A DNA stretch of 5,844 bases from an uncultured Ruminococcus sp. (GTDB taxonomy: Bacteria > Bacillota > Clostridia > Oscillospirales > Acutalibacteraceae), in NCBI GenBank assembly GCA_902773265.1, contig CACYDZ010000136.1, forward strand, positions 1-5,844. The letters run 5' to 3'. This document shows positions 1 to 5,776 of this stretch, piece after piece (positions within the stretch are counted from its first letter, which is position 1; the number at the start of each line of letters is the position of its first letter). Both the position numbers and the translations under genes were made by a program. Below the pieces are notes generated by a model, which was not told where the DNA came from, made no database searches, and saw nothing but the letters and a program-made list of their open reading frames with translations.

Positions 1-148
1 AAGGGGCTTTGCCCCTTAACCCCACCACTTTTGAAAAAGTGGACAAAACTTTTAATTGTCACAGCTGAAAGTTTGCTGAATAAATCGAGCGAAGCGAACC
101 TTGAAAGTTTTTTTTGCTTACTTTTTTCAAATGAAAGTCAGCTGAAAG
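1..148 (+). repeat. Modular hairpin repeat, copy A (cut by window edge)
   Basis: This non-coding stretch lies downstream of uppP. It holds a 7 bp G/C hairpin (AAGGGGC 1-7 with GCCCCTT 11-17, TTT loop), then a 7 bp hairpin (CCACTTT 25-31 with AAAGTGG 36-42, TGAA loop), then the tail ACAAAACTTTT. The same order of modules occurs at 2482-2681 and 3996-4087. Beyond the tail are GAGCGAAGCGAAC (87-99) and a T-rich, decayed opposite arm (about 101-136), ending just before the uppP stop. CAGCTGAAAG occurs twice, at 62-71 and 139-148. The left end may continue outside the window. It could help end or stabilise the uppP transcript, but neither hairpin is followed by a U-run in the uppP direction, so I do not call a classical terminator. 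Confidence 0.7.
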
Positions 149-149
149 A

Positions 150-1001
150 TTAAGCCCTGACAAAATAATACAACAGGACAAGTAATCCCAGAACAATTCT
201 ATACCAGCCGAACACTTTGAAGTCATGTTTTTTGATGAACTTCAGCAAGAATTTGATGACGATAACAGAAACGACAAAGGCAACCACAAATCCGATAGTA
301 AGGATAATGAGTTCATAGGAGGTAAAGTCCAGACCGAACTTGACAAGTTTCAAAAGACTTGCCCCTGCCATAACGGGAATAGCCAGAAAGAAAGTAAATT
401 CAGCAGCAACGGTTCGGGAAACGCCTATCATCAAAGCACCGACAATCGTAGCTCCTGAACGGGAAACACCGGGAAATATTGCTGCCAGAAGCTGAAACAT
501 ACCGATAATCAAAGCCGTTTTGTAAGAGATTTCCGCAAGGGAATTGATTTCAGGTTTACGGGTCTTGTTCCAGTTTTCGACCACGATGAACGCAATACCG
601 AAAACTATCAATGCTACGGCAACTACCACATAATGATACAGATATTCTTCAAGCAATTCGTCAAACAGCACTCCGACAATAGCGGCAGGTATGCAGGCAA
701 CGATGATTTTCAGCCACAAAGTAATGATATCCATATGGATATAGGCTTTGATACCTGTTTCCTGACTGTTTTTGTCTTTGCGTTTAAACGGGAATATCTG
801 CTTGAAGAAAATCACCACGACCGCCAGTATTGCCCCGAACTGTATGACCACTTCAAACATATTCCAGAACTCCTGTGATACATTCAGCGGCAAGAGTTCT
901 TTCAGCAAAATCATATGTCCCGTACTGCTTATCGGTAACCATTCGGTGATACCCTCTACGATACCGAACAATACGGCTTTCAAATATTCAACAAATTCCA
1001 T
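150..1001 (-). CDS. uppP: Undecaprenyl-diphosphatase (BacA/UppP family)
   Basis: This integral membrane enzyme removes one phosphate from undecaprenyl diphosphate. That regenerates the lipid carrier for peptidoglycan and other wall polymers, and overexpression of the family is known to give bacitracin resistance. The 283 aa length is normal (about 270 in E. coli). The N-terminal signature GIVEGITEWLPISSTGH (residues 13-29) carries the conserved E16, E20, S25/S26 and H29. The second signature PGVSRSGATI (177-186) carries the conserved R181. The rest is a series of hydrophobic helices (about 54-66, 97-113, 124-141, 162-176, 203-217, 230-256, 267-281), with a charged loop at 72-87. The start fits the usual family N-terminus (MEFVEYLKAV). 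It follows cysS by 37 bp on the same strand and has no room for a promoter of its own, so it is probably co-transcribed with cysS. The assignment is firm; only translation efficiency is uncertain (see the ribosome site at 1017-1025). Confidence 0.96.
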   Translation of the reverse strand: MEFVEYLKAVLFGIVEGITEWLPISSTGHMILLKELLPLNVSQEFWNMFEVVIQFGAILAVVVIFFKQIFPFKRKDKNSQETGIKAYIHMDIITLWLKIIVACIPAAIVGVLFDELLEEYLYHYVVVAVALIVFGIAFIVVENWNKTRKPEINSLAEISYKTALIIGMFQLLAAIFPGVSRSGATIVGALMIGVSRTVAAEFTFFLAIPVMAGASLLKLVKFGLDFTSYELIILTIGFVVAFVVSVIVIKFLLKFIKKHDFKVFGWYRIVLGLLVLLYYFVRA

Positions 1002-1016
1002 AATACTCTGTTACTG

Positions 1017-1025
1017 TCCTTTCCT
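1017..1025 (-). promoter_or_regulatory. Putative, unusually distant ribosome binding site of uppP
   Basis: On the minus strand this reads AGGAAAGGA and is the only good Shine-Dalgarno-like sequence in front of uppP. It ends 15 nt before the ATG, well beyond the usual 5-9 nt. A weak AGAG (1006-1009) lies 4 nt before the start. No upstream in-frame start rescues the spacing: the codons before ATG are ATT, AGT, CAG and then a TAA stop. Confidence 0.4.
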
Positions 1026-1038
1026 GTTTTATTCATGC

Positions 1039-2457
1039 TTATTCTTTGAACGACCATGTTATACCATTCGGTGTATCTTTCACGACAACATTTCTTTGTG
1101 CAAGTTCATTGCGGATAGCGTCAGCAACAGCCCAGTCTTTATTTTTACGGGCGATGGTACGCTTTTCAATGAGAGCTTCAATTTCGGCAATTTCGGAACT
1201 GTCGGCAGAAAGATTTTCCGACTGAGTTTTTTCCTGAATGAGATTAAGGGAAAGCACCTTATCCAATTCAGAAAGAATATACAGTTTAGTATTACCGTTG
1301 AGTTCAGACTTGACCACATCATAAACCACTGTCAGAGCCTGTGCGGTATTGAGGTCGTTATCCATAGCAGATTTGAAATTGTCAAAGAACGGTTTCGCTG
1401 AAGTGAAATCATATTCGCCGTCAGTGGGCGAGAAAGTCTGAATTTTCTTAATGAGTTTGTCGTAAGAGATAGCGGTATTGTCAAGACTTTCGTAAGTAAA
1501 GACAAGCGGTTTTCTGTAATGCGACTGTAAACAGAACATACGGTAAACCAATGGATTATAGCCTTTTTCTTCCAGAAGAGAAACCGTCAGAAAATCTCCT
1601 TTGGACTTACTCATTTTACCTCTTTTATCGTTGAGGTGCAGGACATGAAACCAGTAATTACACCATTTATGTCCCAAGAAAGCCTCACTCTGAGCAATTT
1701 CGTTGGTATGGTGCGGAAAAGCGTTGTCGATACCGCCACAGTGGATATCCAGATATTCTCCCAGATGTTTAATACTGATTGCCGAGCATTCAATATGCCA
1801 GCCGGGATAACCGTACCCCCACGGACTTTCCCATTTTAACTCCTGGTCGTCAAATTTTGATTTGGTGAACCACAGAACGAAATCACTTTTATTTTTTTTA
1901 TTTTCGTCAGCCTCAACGCTGTCACGCACACCGACAGCCAGTTCTTCTTCTTTCTGATTGCCAAGTACATAATAATTTTCCAGTTTTGAAGTATCAAAGT
2001 AGACATTTCCGCCTTGTATGTAAGCATAGCCTTTTTCCAGCAACACCGAAACCATCTGAATAAATTCATCAATACAATTTGTGGCAGGTTCTACCACATC
2101 AGGATATTTGATATTGAGTTTTTTGCAGTCCTCAAAGAAAGCGTCCGTATAGAATTTTGCAATTTCCATAACGGTCTTGTGTTCTCTTTTTGCTCCCGAA
2201 AGCATTTTATCTTCGCCTGTATCGGCATCACTGGAAAGATGTCCTACATCAGTGATATTCATTACCCTTTTCACATCATATCCTGCAAAACGCAGATATT
2301 TTTCCAGAACATCTTCCATAATATAAGTTCTCAAATTTCCGATATGGGCATAATGATAGACAGTAGGGCCGCAAGTATACATATTGACTTTTTTTCCGTC
2401 ATGCGGAACAAATTCCTGTTTTGTCTGACCCAGTGTATTATAAAGTTGCATAGTCAT
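1039..2457 (-). CDS. cysS: Cysteinyl-tRNA synthetase
   Basis: This cytoplasmic class I aminoacyl-tRNA synthetase charges tRNA-Cys with cysteine using ATP. At 472 aa it is full length for the family. The HIGH-type motif is HIGN (38-41), following CGPTVY (29-34). The KMSKS loop is at 281-285. The zinc site that selects cysteine is intact: C29, C224 (HIECSAIS), H249 and E253 (FPHHTNE). The tRNA-binding helical region follows, and the C-terminus has the family hallmark [13 protein letters not shown] (440-452) and KDTPNGITW (460-468). The first ATG is preferred over the ATG two codons later because AAAGGAG (2463-2469) lies 5 nt upstream of it. It heads a probable cysS-uppP unit and lies 219 bp after the malic enzyme, across a hairpin repeat. 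Unlike many Firmicutes synthetase genes, its upstream gap shows no T-box leader. Confidence 0.98.
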   Translation of the reverse strand: MTMQLYNTLGQTKQEFVPHDGKKVNMYTCGPTVYHYAHIGNLRTYIMEDVLEKYLRFAGYDVKRVMNITDVGHLSSDADTGEDKMLSGAKREHKTVMEIAKFYTDAFFEDCKKLNIKYPDVVEPATNCIDEFIQMVSVLLEKGYAYIQGGNVYFDTSKLENYYVLGNQKEEELAVGVRDSVEADENKKNKSDFVLWFTKSKFDDQELKWESPWGYGYPGWHIECSAISIKHLGEYLDIHCGGIDNAFPHHTNEIAQSEAFLGHKWCNYWFHVLHLNDKRGKMSKSKGDFLTVSLLEEKGYNPLVYRMFCLQSHYRKPLVFTYESLDNTAISYDKLIKKIQTFSPTDGEYDFTSAKPFFDNFKSAMDNDLNTAQALTVVYDVVKSELNGNTKLYILSELDKVLSLNLIQEKTQSENLSADSSEIAEIEALIEKRTIARKNKDWAVADAIRNELAQRNVVVKDTPNGITWSFKE

Positions 2458-2462
2458 AGCAT

Positions 2463-2469
2463 CTCCTTT
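2463..2469 (-). promoter_or_regulatory. Ribosome binding site of cysS
   Basis: On the minus strand this reads AAAGGAG, 5 nt before the first ATG at 2455-2457 and 11 nt before the alternative ATG at 2449-2451. The spacing favours the first ATG. Confidence 0.8.
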
Positions 2470-2481
2470 ATCATTTTTCCA

Positions 2482-2681
2482 TTAAAGGGCTGCTGCCCTT
2501 TAAAATCCTGCTCACTTTTTTGAAAAAAAGTGAACAAAAAACTTTTAAGTTTCACTGCCAAAACTGAATGAAAATTCCGAACGAAGTGAGCCGAAAAAGT
2601 TTTTGTCGAACTTTTTTCAAAAAGTTCGTAGGGTCAAGGGGCAACGCCCCTTGTGGGATTTTTAAGGGCAAAGCCCTTAAA
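2482..2681. repeat. Modular hairpin repeat, copy B: two arms in inverted orientation
   Basis: This 200 bp block fills the malic enzyme-cysS gap. The left arm has hairpin TTAAAGGGC/GCCCTTTAA (2482-2490, 2495-2503), hairpin TCACTTTTT/AAAAAGTGA (2512-2520, 2525-2533, TGAA loop) and the tail ACAAAAAACTTTT. The right arm has the same modules on the minus strand: TTTAAGGGC/GCCCTTAAA (2661-2669, 2673-2681), CAAGGGGC/GCCCCTTG (2635-2642, 2646-2653), CGAACTTTT/AAAAGTTCG (2607-2615, 2620-2628) and the tail ACAAAAACTTTTT. GAACGAAGTGAGC (2579-2591) lies between the arms. The tails (2533-2545 and 2594-2606) are complementary, so the whole block could fold as one large branched structure. The right end overlaps the malic enzyme stop codon. 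No coding frame or convincing promoter was found inside. Confidence 0.8.
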
Positions 2682-3849
2682 TACGGGCAACACCCGATTT
2701 TCGGGCAGCTTCCATTACCGCCTTTGCTACTGTCTGACTGATGCGTTTGTCCAGTGCATCGGGTAAGATGTAATCTTCGCAGAGTTTATCTTCCGTAACC
2801 AGTGAGGCAATCGCATAAGAGGCGGCAATATTCATTTCTTCATTGATTTCTTTTGCCCGACAGTCCAAAGCTCCACGAAAAATTCCCGGAAAAGCCAGTA
2901 CATTATTAATCTGATTGGCAAAGTCTGAACGACCTGTACCTACAATTCTTGCACCGCCCTTTTTAGCTAAATCAGGCATAATTTCAGGAACAGGATTAGC
3001 CATAGCAAAAACAATCGCATCTTTATTCATGGTCTGTACCATTTCCTGTGTGAGAATACCTGCCGCAGATACACCGATAAACAAATCTCTGTCCTTGACA
3101 GCATCAGCAAGCGTACCAGTGATTTTTTCACGGTTGGTAATTTTACTCATCTCTGCCTTAGCTTCATTCAGACGGGGGTCACCCTCTGTAATAATGCCCT
3201 TAGCATCTACCATGACAATATGTTTTACCCCTAAACGCATTAGATGTTTGGCAATGGCAATTCCTGCCGAACCTGCACCGCTGATAACGGCTTTGATTTC
3301 GTCAAGTTTTTTATTGACGATTTTCAACGCATTGATAGTTGCTGCCGCTACGACAATCGCTGTACCGTGCTGGTCATCGTGAAAAACAGGAATATCACAG
3401 ATTTCCTTTAATTTTTTTTCAATTTCAAAACAACGGGGAGCGGCGATGTCTTCCAGATTAATTCCCCCGAAACTTCCCGAAATCAGATACACTGTCCGTA
3501 CAATTTCATCAACATCCTTTGAACGCACGCAAAGCGGAAAAGCGTCCACATCAGCGAAAGACTTGAACAACGCACATTTGCCCTCCATAACAGGCATACC
3601 CGCTTCAGGACCTATATCTCCCAGTCCTAATACTGCTGTACCGTCTGTGACAACCGCTACCAGATTTTTTCTTCTGGTCAGTTCAAATGACTTGTTGTAA
3701 TCGTTGTGAATGACCATACAAGGTTCAGCTACTCCGGGTGTATAGGCCACCGCCAAATCGTGGGAATTTTCCAGAGGCGGACGAACCGTCACTTCAATTT
3801 TACCGTTCCATTCATAATGTTTCTGCAAGGATTCCTCTCTGATATCCAT
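2677..3849 (-). CDS. Malic enzyme (malate dehydrogenase, oxaloacetate-decarboxylating; NAD or NADP cofactor not resolved)
   Basis: This cytoplasmic enzyme oxidises and decarboxylates malate to pyruvate and CO2 with reduction of NAD(P), linking C4 acids to pyruvate. At 390 aa it is the short bacterial type, without the C-terminal phosphotransacetylase-like domain of MaeB. The N-terminal catalytic domain shows Y36 in AYTPGVAEP (35-43), K91 in GKCALFK (90-96), and metal ligands E133 and D134 (NLEDI) and D159 (FHDDQHG, 156-162). The nucleotide-binding domain has GAGSAGIA (191-198), with VDAKG (214-218) at the end of the second strand and the conserved TGRSDFANQINN (305-316). The start at MDIREES is set by AGGAAAGGAAG 7 nt upstream. 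It has its own promoter (3892-3920) and diverges from the lipid kinase gene. Its last codons and stop lie in the outer stem of the hairpin repeat. The sequence alone does not settle NAD versus NADP preference, so no gene symbol is given. Confidence 0.95.
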   Translation of the reverse strand: MDIREESLQKHYEWNGKIEVTVRPPLENSHDLAVAYTPGVAEPCMVIHNDYNKSFELTRRKNLVAVVTDGTAVLGLGDIGPEAGMPVMEGKCALFKSFADVDAFPLCVRSKDVDEIVRTVYLISGSFGGINLEDIAAPRCFEIEKKLKEICDIPVFHDDQHGTAIVVAAATINALKIVNKKLDEIKAVISGAGSAGIAIAKHLMRLGVKHIVMVDAKGIITEGDPRLNEAKAEMSKITNREKITGTLADAVKDRDLFIGVSAAGILTQEMVQTMNKDAIVFAMANPVPEIMPDLAKKGGARIVGTGRSDFANQINNVLAFPGIFRGALDCRAKEINEEMNIAASYAIASLVTEDKLCEDYILPDALDKRISQTVAKAVMEAARKSGVARI

Positions 3850-3856
3850 ATAGCAA

Positions 3857-3867
3857 CTTCCTTTCCT
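3857..3867 (-). promoter_or_regulatory. Ribosome binding site of the malic enzyme gene
   Basis: On the minus strand this reads AGGAAAGGAAG, ending 7 nt before the ATG at 3847-3849. This is good spacing and supports the chosen start. Confidence 0.75.
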
Positions 3868-3891
3868 GTGTCTTGATTATCAATCCTATAT

Positions 3892-3920
3892 ATATTATTA
3901 CGATTATGGAATTTTGTCAA
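3892..3920 (-). promoter_or_regulatory. Housekeeping (sigma-70/SigA) promoter of the malic enzyme gene
   Basis: On the minus strand there is a perfect -35 TTGACA (3915-3920), a 17 bp spacer and a -10 TAATAT (3892-3897, 4 of 6 to consensus) in an A/T-alternating stretch that offers slightly shifted alternatives. Transcription would begin near 3884, giving a leader of about 35 nt with the ribosome site near its end. No operator is obvious, although the 8 bp palindrome TTAATTAA lies upstream at 3939-3946. Confidence 0.75.
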
Positions 3921-3995
3921 TTCTTTTGCGTGGCAATGTTAATTAAGAGAGAAGAGAACAGGGAAAAAATTTCTGCCTAAGCGGTTAAAAATCCG

Positions 3996-4087
3996 TTAAA
4001 GGGCTTCGCCCTTTAAAATCCTACCAAAGGCCCCGCCTTTGGAATCCGCCACTTTTTGAAAAAAGTGGACAAAAACTTTTCATTGTC
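3996..4087 (+). repeat. Modular hairpin repeat, copy C
   Basis: There are three hairpins in a row: TTAAAGGGC/GCCCTTTAA (3996-4004, 4008-4016, TTC loop), CCAAAGGC/GCCTTTGG (4024-4031, 4035-4042, CCC loop) and CCACTTTT/AAAAGTGG (4049-4056, 4061-4068, TGAA loop). The tail ACAAAAACTTTT follows, then GACAA/TTGTC pairing (4068-4072, 4083-4087), also present in copy A. The block from GCCCTTTAAAATCCT is identical to that in the left arm of copy B. It sits between two divergent promoters, so a role as an ordinary end-of-gene terminator is unlikely for this copy. Confidence 0.8.
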
Positions 4088-4126
4088 ATAGCCATAGATG
4101 GTTTCTCTTTAATTACTGAGCAGAAC

Positions 4127-4149
4127 TTTTTTTGTTTCGGACAAAAAAA
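4127..4149. repeat. A/T hairpin next to the lipid kinase promoter
   Basis: This is a perfect 9 bp inverted repeat, TTTTTTTGT (4127-4135) with ACAAAAAAA (4141-4149), around a TTCGG loop. It ends 3 bp before the -35 element of the lipid kinase promoter. It may be a decayed opposite arm of copy C, a curved upstream region or a regulator site; the sequence does not decide. The stem is almost all A-T, so it would be weak as RNA. Confidence 0.5.
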
Positions 4150-4152
4150 CAG

Positions 4153-4180
4153 TTGTCATTTATGGATAATGTGATACAAT
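4153..4180 (+). promoter_or_regulatory. Promoter of the lipid kinase-PPTase operon
   Basis: The -35 TTGTCA (4153-4158, 5 of 6) is followed by a 16 bp spacer and the -10 TACAAT (4175-4180, 5 of 6), with an extended TGn directly before it (4172-4174). The start of transcription would be near 4187, leaving about 15 nt before the ribosome site. The site is well formed and placed correctly for the gene that follows. Confidence 0.7.
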
Positions 4181-4202
4181 GAAAGAAAAACACGGTGATA
4201 GA

Positions 4203-4221
4203 AAGGAAATGATTCAAAATA
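4203..4221 (+). promoter_or_regulatory. Ribosome binding site and probable non-standard (ATA) start of the lipid kinase
   Basis: AGGAAATGAT (4204-4213) matches the 16S-complementary AGGAGGTGAT at 8 of 10 positions. Counting from its AGGAAA part, 9 nt separate it from the in-frame ATA at 4219-4221. From there the frame reads IDKKKSLVLINKKAG (first residue would be Met), a natural N-terminus for this kinase family. The only usual in-frame start, GTG 4240, has no ribosome site. The ATG at 4209-4211 is out of frame and stops after five codons. Confidence 0.5.
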
Positions 4222-4239
4222 GATAAGAAAAAATCCTTA

Positions 4240-5121
4240 GTGCTTATCAACAAGAAAGCAGGCATAGGAAAAGCTGCCGATGGTCTGATGAAAATTATCA
4301 TTAAACTGACATATGAAGGATATGAACCGATAGTTTATCCTGTTGTTCCCAATACAGAATTTGTATCAGAAAATCTTCTGAAAAAATATGACGGAAAAAT
4401 ACAGCTTGTGGTATGCAGTGGTGGTGACGGTACCTTAAATCATGTCATGCAGGGTGTCATGCAGATGAAACAGAAACCAACAGTAGGCTATATTCCCACA
4501 GGCAGTACCAACGATTTTGCCAGAAGTCTGCATATTCCGTTAGACTTTGACAAGGCATTGGATATTATTATCAGTGGCAGACCATTTACTTATGATGTTG
4601 GTAAAATGAACGGTAAATATTTCAATTATGTGATAGCGTTCGGGGCATTTTCGGCGATAAGCTATGCTACAAAACAGGAAATTAAAAATGTATTCGGACA
4701 CGCTGCGTATATTCTCAATGCCATAGGAGAGTTTTATCAGAATATCAATTACAGCTGTCATATGAAGATTGAAACGGATGGCGAAATTCATGAGGGCGAT
4801 TATCTTTTTGGAGCAGTGTGTAATTCTACTTCCATAGGCGGTATGAAATTTCTGGACAGTGCTGATGTTTCTCTGAATGACGGCAAGATGGAATTAATCC
4901 TCATTCCCACACCGAAAAATCTGCAGGTACTTTCGGCAATTCTGTTCGATTTAAAAAACAATGTCGCCAACAGCAAATATATTATTTATAAGACAGTTAC
5001 GAATATCAGATTTATTTCTGATGAACATACAGCATGGTCATTGGACGGTGAGTTCGGCGGAAAAAGTAATGTTACCGAAGTCAGTATTGTTCCTGATGCG
5101 GTTACGATTATGACGGAGTAA
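4240..5121 (+). CDS. Diacylglycerol/lipid kinase (YegS/DgkB/BmrU family)
   Basis: This ATP-dependent kinase of the diacylglycerol kinase catalytic-domain family probably phosphorylates diacylglycerol or a related lipid at the inner face of the membrane, feeding phospholipid or lipoteichoic-acid turnover. Seen in the 293 aa (GTG numbering): the glycine-rich signature SGGDGTLNHVMQG (60-72), then PTGSTNDFAR (86-95). The C-terminal beta-rich half has GGMKFLDSADVSLNDGKMEL (200-219) and WSLDGEFGG (266-274), typical of soluble members. There is no membrane segment. The GTG at 4240 is the only standard start, but it cuts into the first beta-strand (SLVLIN) and lacks a ribosome site. The real protein probably begins at ATA 4219, adding seven residues (300 aa). 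Its stop overlaps the PPTase start as TAATG, so the two are likely translated together. The exact lipid substrate cannot be told, so no symbol is given. Confidence 0.92.
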   Translation: MLINKKAGIGKAADGLMKIIIKLTYEGYEPIVYPVVPNTEFVSENLLKKYDGKIQLVVCSGGDGTLNHVMQGVMQMKQKPTVGYIPTGSTNDFARSLHIPLDFDKALDIIISGRPFTYDVGKMNGKYFNYVIAFGAFSAISYATKQEIKNVFGHAAYILNAIGEFYQNINYSCHMKIETDGEIHEGDYLFGAVCNSTSIGGMKFLDSADVSLNDGKMELILIPTPKNLQVLSAILFDLKNNVANSKYIIYKTVTNIRFISDEHTAWSLDGEFGGKSNVTEVSIVPDAVTIMTE

Positions 5122-5744
5122 TGATGAAAGCGAAAGATATTTTATGGCTTGATGTATCATTTCTTGATGATGATATTCTTTTTGGAAAGTATTACGGTAA
5201 TCTGTCGCCTTACCGCAGGGCAAAAACTGACCGTTATCATTGCCGTAAAGACAAGAATTTATCCGTAGGGGCAGGAATATTACTGGATAATTTTTTGCAA
5301 CCGTTCGGCAGACAGGAAAAATCCATGAAATACCGTTTATCTGAAAGCGGTAAGCCGTTTTTCTGTGATTTCGATAAATTTTTCAGCATATCCCATTCGG
5401 AAAAAATGGTGGCGGTATCATTTTCGGAGAGAGAAACAGGCTGTGACATTCAGTATTGTGACGGGAAAGACAGGGAAAAGATTGCCCGTCGTTTTTTTAC
5501 TCCTTACGAATACGATACCATTATTCATTCCGAAAACCTCTCAGAAACTTTTTACCGTATATGGACAATCAAGGAAAGTTATCTGAAACTGACAGGGCAG
5601 GGGATAGGAAACGGACTTGATTTTTTTGCGGTGCATTTCCGAAATGACGGTGCTGAAATTTTTCAGGACAATAAAAAAATCCCTGTGGATATCAGGGAAT
5701 ATTGTCAGGGGAGTTATCGGATTGCCGTCTGTCGCTTCAGGTAA
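5121..5744 (+). CDS. 4'-phosphopantetheinyl transferase, Sfp type
   Basis: The enzyme moves the phosphopantetheine arm of coenzyme A onto a serine of carrier-protein domains (acyl, peptidyl or aryl carriers), turning them from apo to holo form. The 207 aa match the two-lobed Sfp type rather than the roughly 120 aa AcpS type. Motifs: ESGKPFF (75-81), FSISHSEKMVAV (88-99), GCDIQ (107-111, with metal ligand D109), FTPYEY (126-131) and WTIKESYLKLTGQG (148-161) with W148, K151, E152 and K156. The usual GxDxE has Gln111 in place of Glu, so one metal ligand may differ. The first ATG (5121) lies only 2 nt after GGAG (5115-5118). The second (5124) lies 5 nt after it and may be the true start, giving 206 aa. 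It overlaps the lipid kinase stop, suggesting coupled translation. No carrier-protein or synthase gene is visible here, so the target is unknown. Confidence 0.92.
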   Translation: MMKAKDILWLDVSFLDDDILFGKYYGNLSPYRRAKTDRYHCRKDKNLSVGAGILLDNFLQPFGRQEKSMKYRLSESGKPFFCDFDKFFSISHSEKMVAVSFSERETGCDIQYCDGKDREKIARRFFTPYEYDTIIHSENLSETFYRIWTIKESYLKLTGQGIGNGLDFFAVHFRNDGAEIFQDNKKIPVDIREYCQGSYRIAVCRFR

Positions 5745-5748
5745 GGTC

Positions 5749-5770
5749 AGGGACGGCGGGTAGTGTCCCT
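5749..5770 (+). other. Weak hairpin after the PPTase gene
   Basis: AGGGAC (5749-5754) pairs with GTCCCT (5765-5770) around a 10 nt loop, 4 nt after the PPTase stop. It is followed by AAAAGCTT, not a T-run, so it is at best a poor terminator and may only be an RNA 3'-end structure. No classical intrinsic terminator is visible elsewhere in the window. Confidence 0.3.
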
Positions 5771-5776
5771 AAAAGC

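Noticed and set aside
1..60. Classical intrinsic terminator of uppP in copy A
   Set aside because: The hairpins are good, but in the uppP direction they are followed by G/A-rich sequence rather than a U-run, so a simple intrinsic terminator is not supported.
772..1401. 209-codon plus-strand open frame spanning the cysS-uppP junction
   Set aside because: It is antisense to two certain genes, its protein resembles no family I recognise, and it has no convincing ribosome site. It is a shadow frame.
2014..2523. 169-codon plus-strand open frame over the start of cysS
   Set aside because: It lies opposite the conserved cysS N-terminal domain and runs into the hairpin repeat. The composition is Phe/Ile/His-rich, as expected from an antisense frame.
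2458..2680. T-box riboswitch before cysS
   Set aside because: I looked for the conserved T-box bulge sequence and an antiterminator/terminator pair on the minus strand. None is present, and the gap is taken up by the hairpin repeat.
2482..2681. CRISPR array
   Set aside because: The repeats are inverted hairpin modules of varying sequence without regular spacing or unique spacers, and no cas gene is near.
2915..3382. 155-codon plus-strand open frame inside the malic enzyme gene
   Set aside because: It is antisense to the nucleotide-binding domain of a certain gene, and the hydrophobic look is an artefact of the complementary frame.
4209..4226. Short leader peptide starting at ATG 4209
   Set aside because: It would be only five codons (MIQNR), and the ribosome site is 1-2 nt from the ATG, too close for normal initiation. 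The same ribosome site fits the downstream ATA better.
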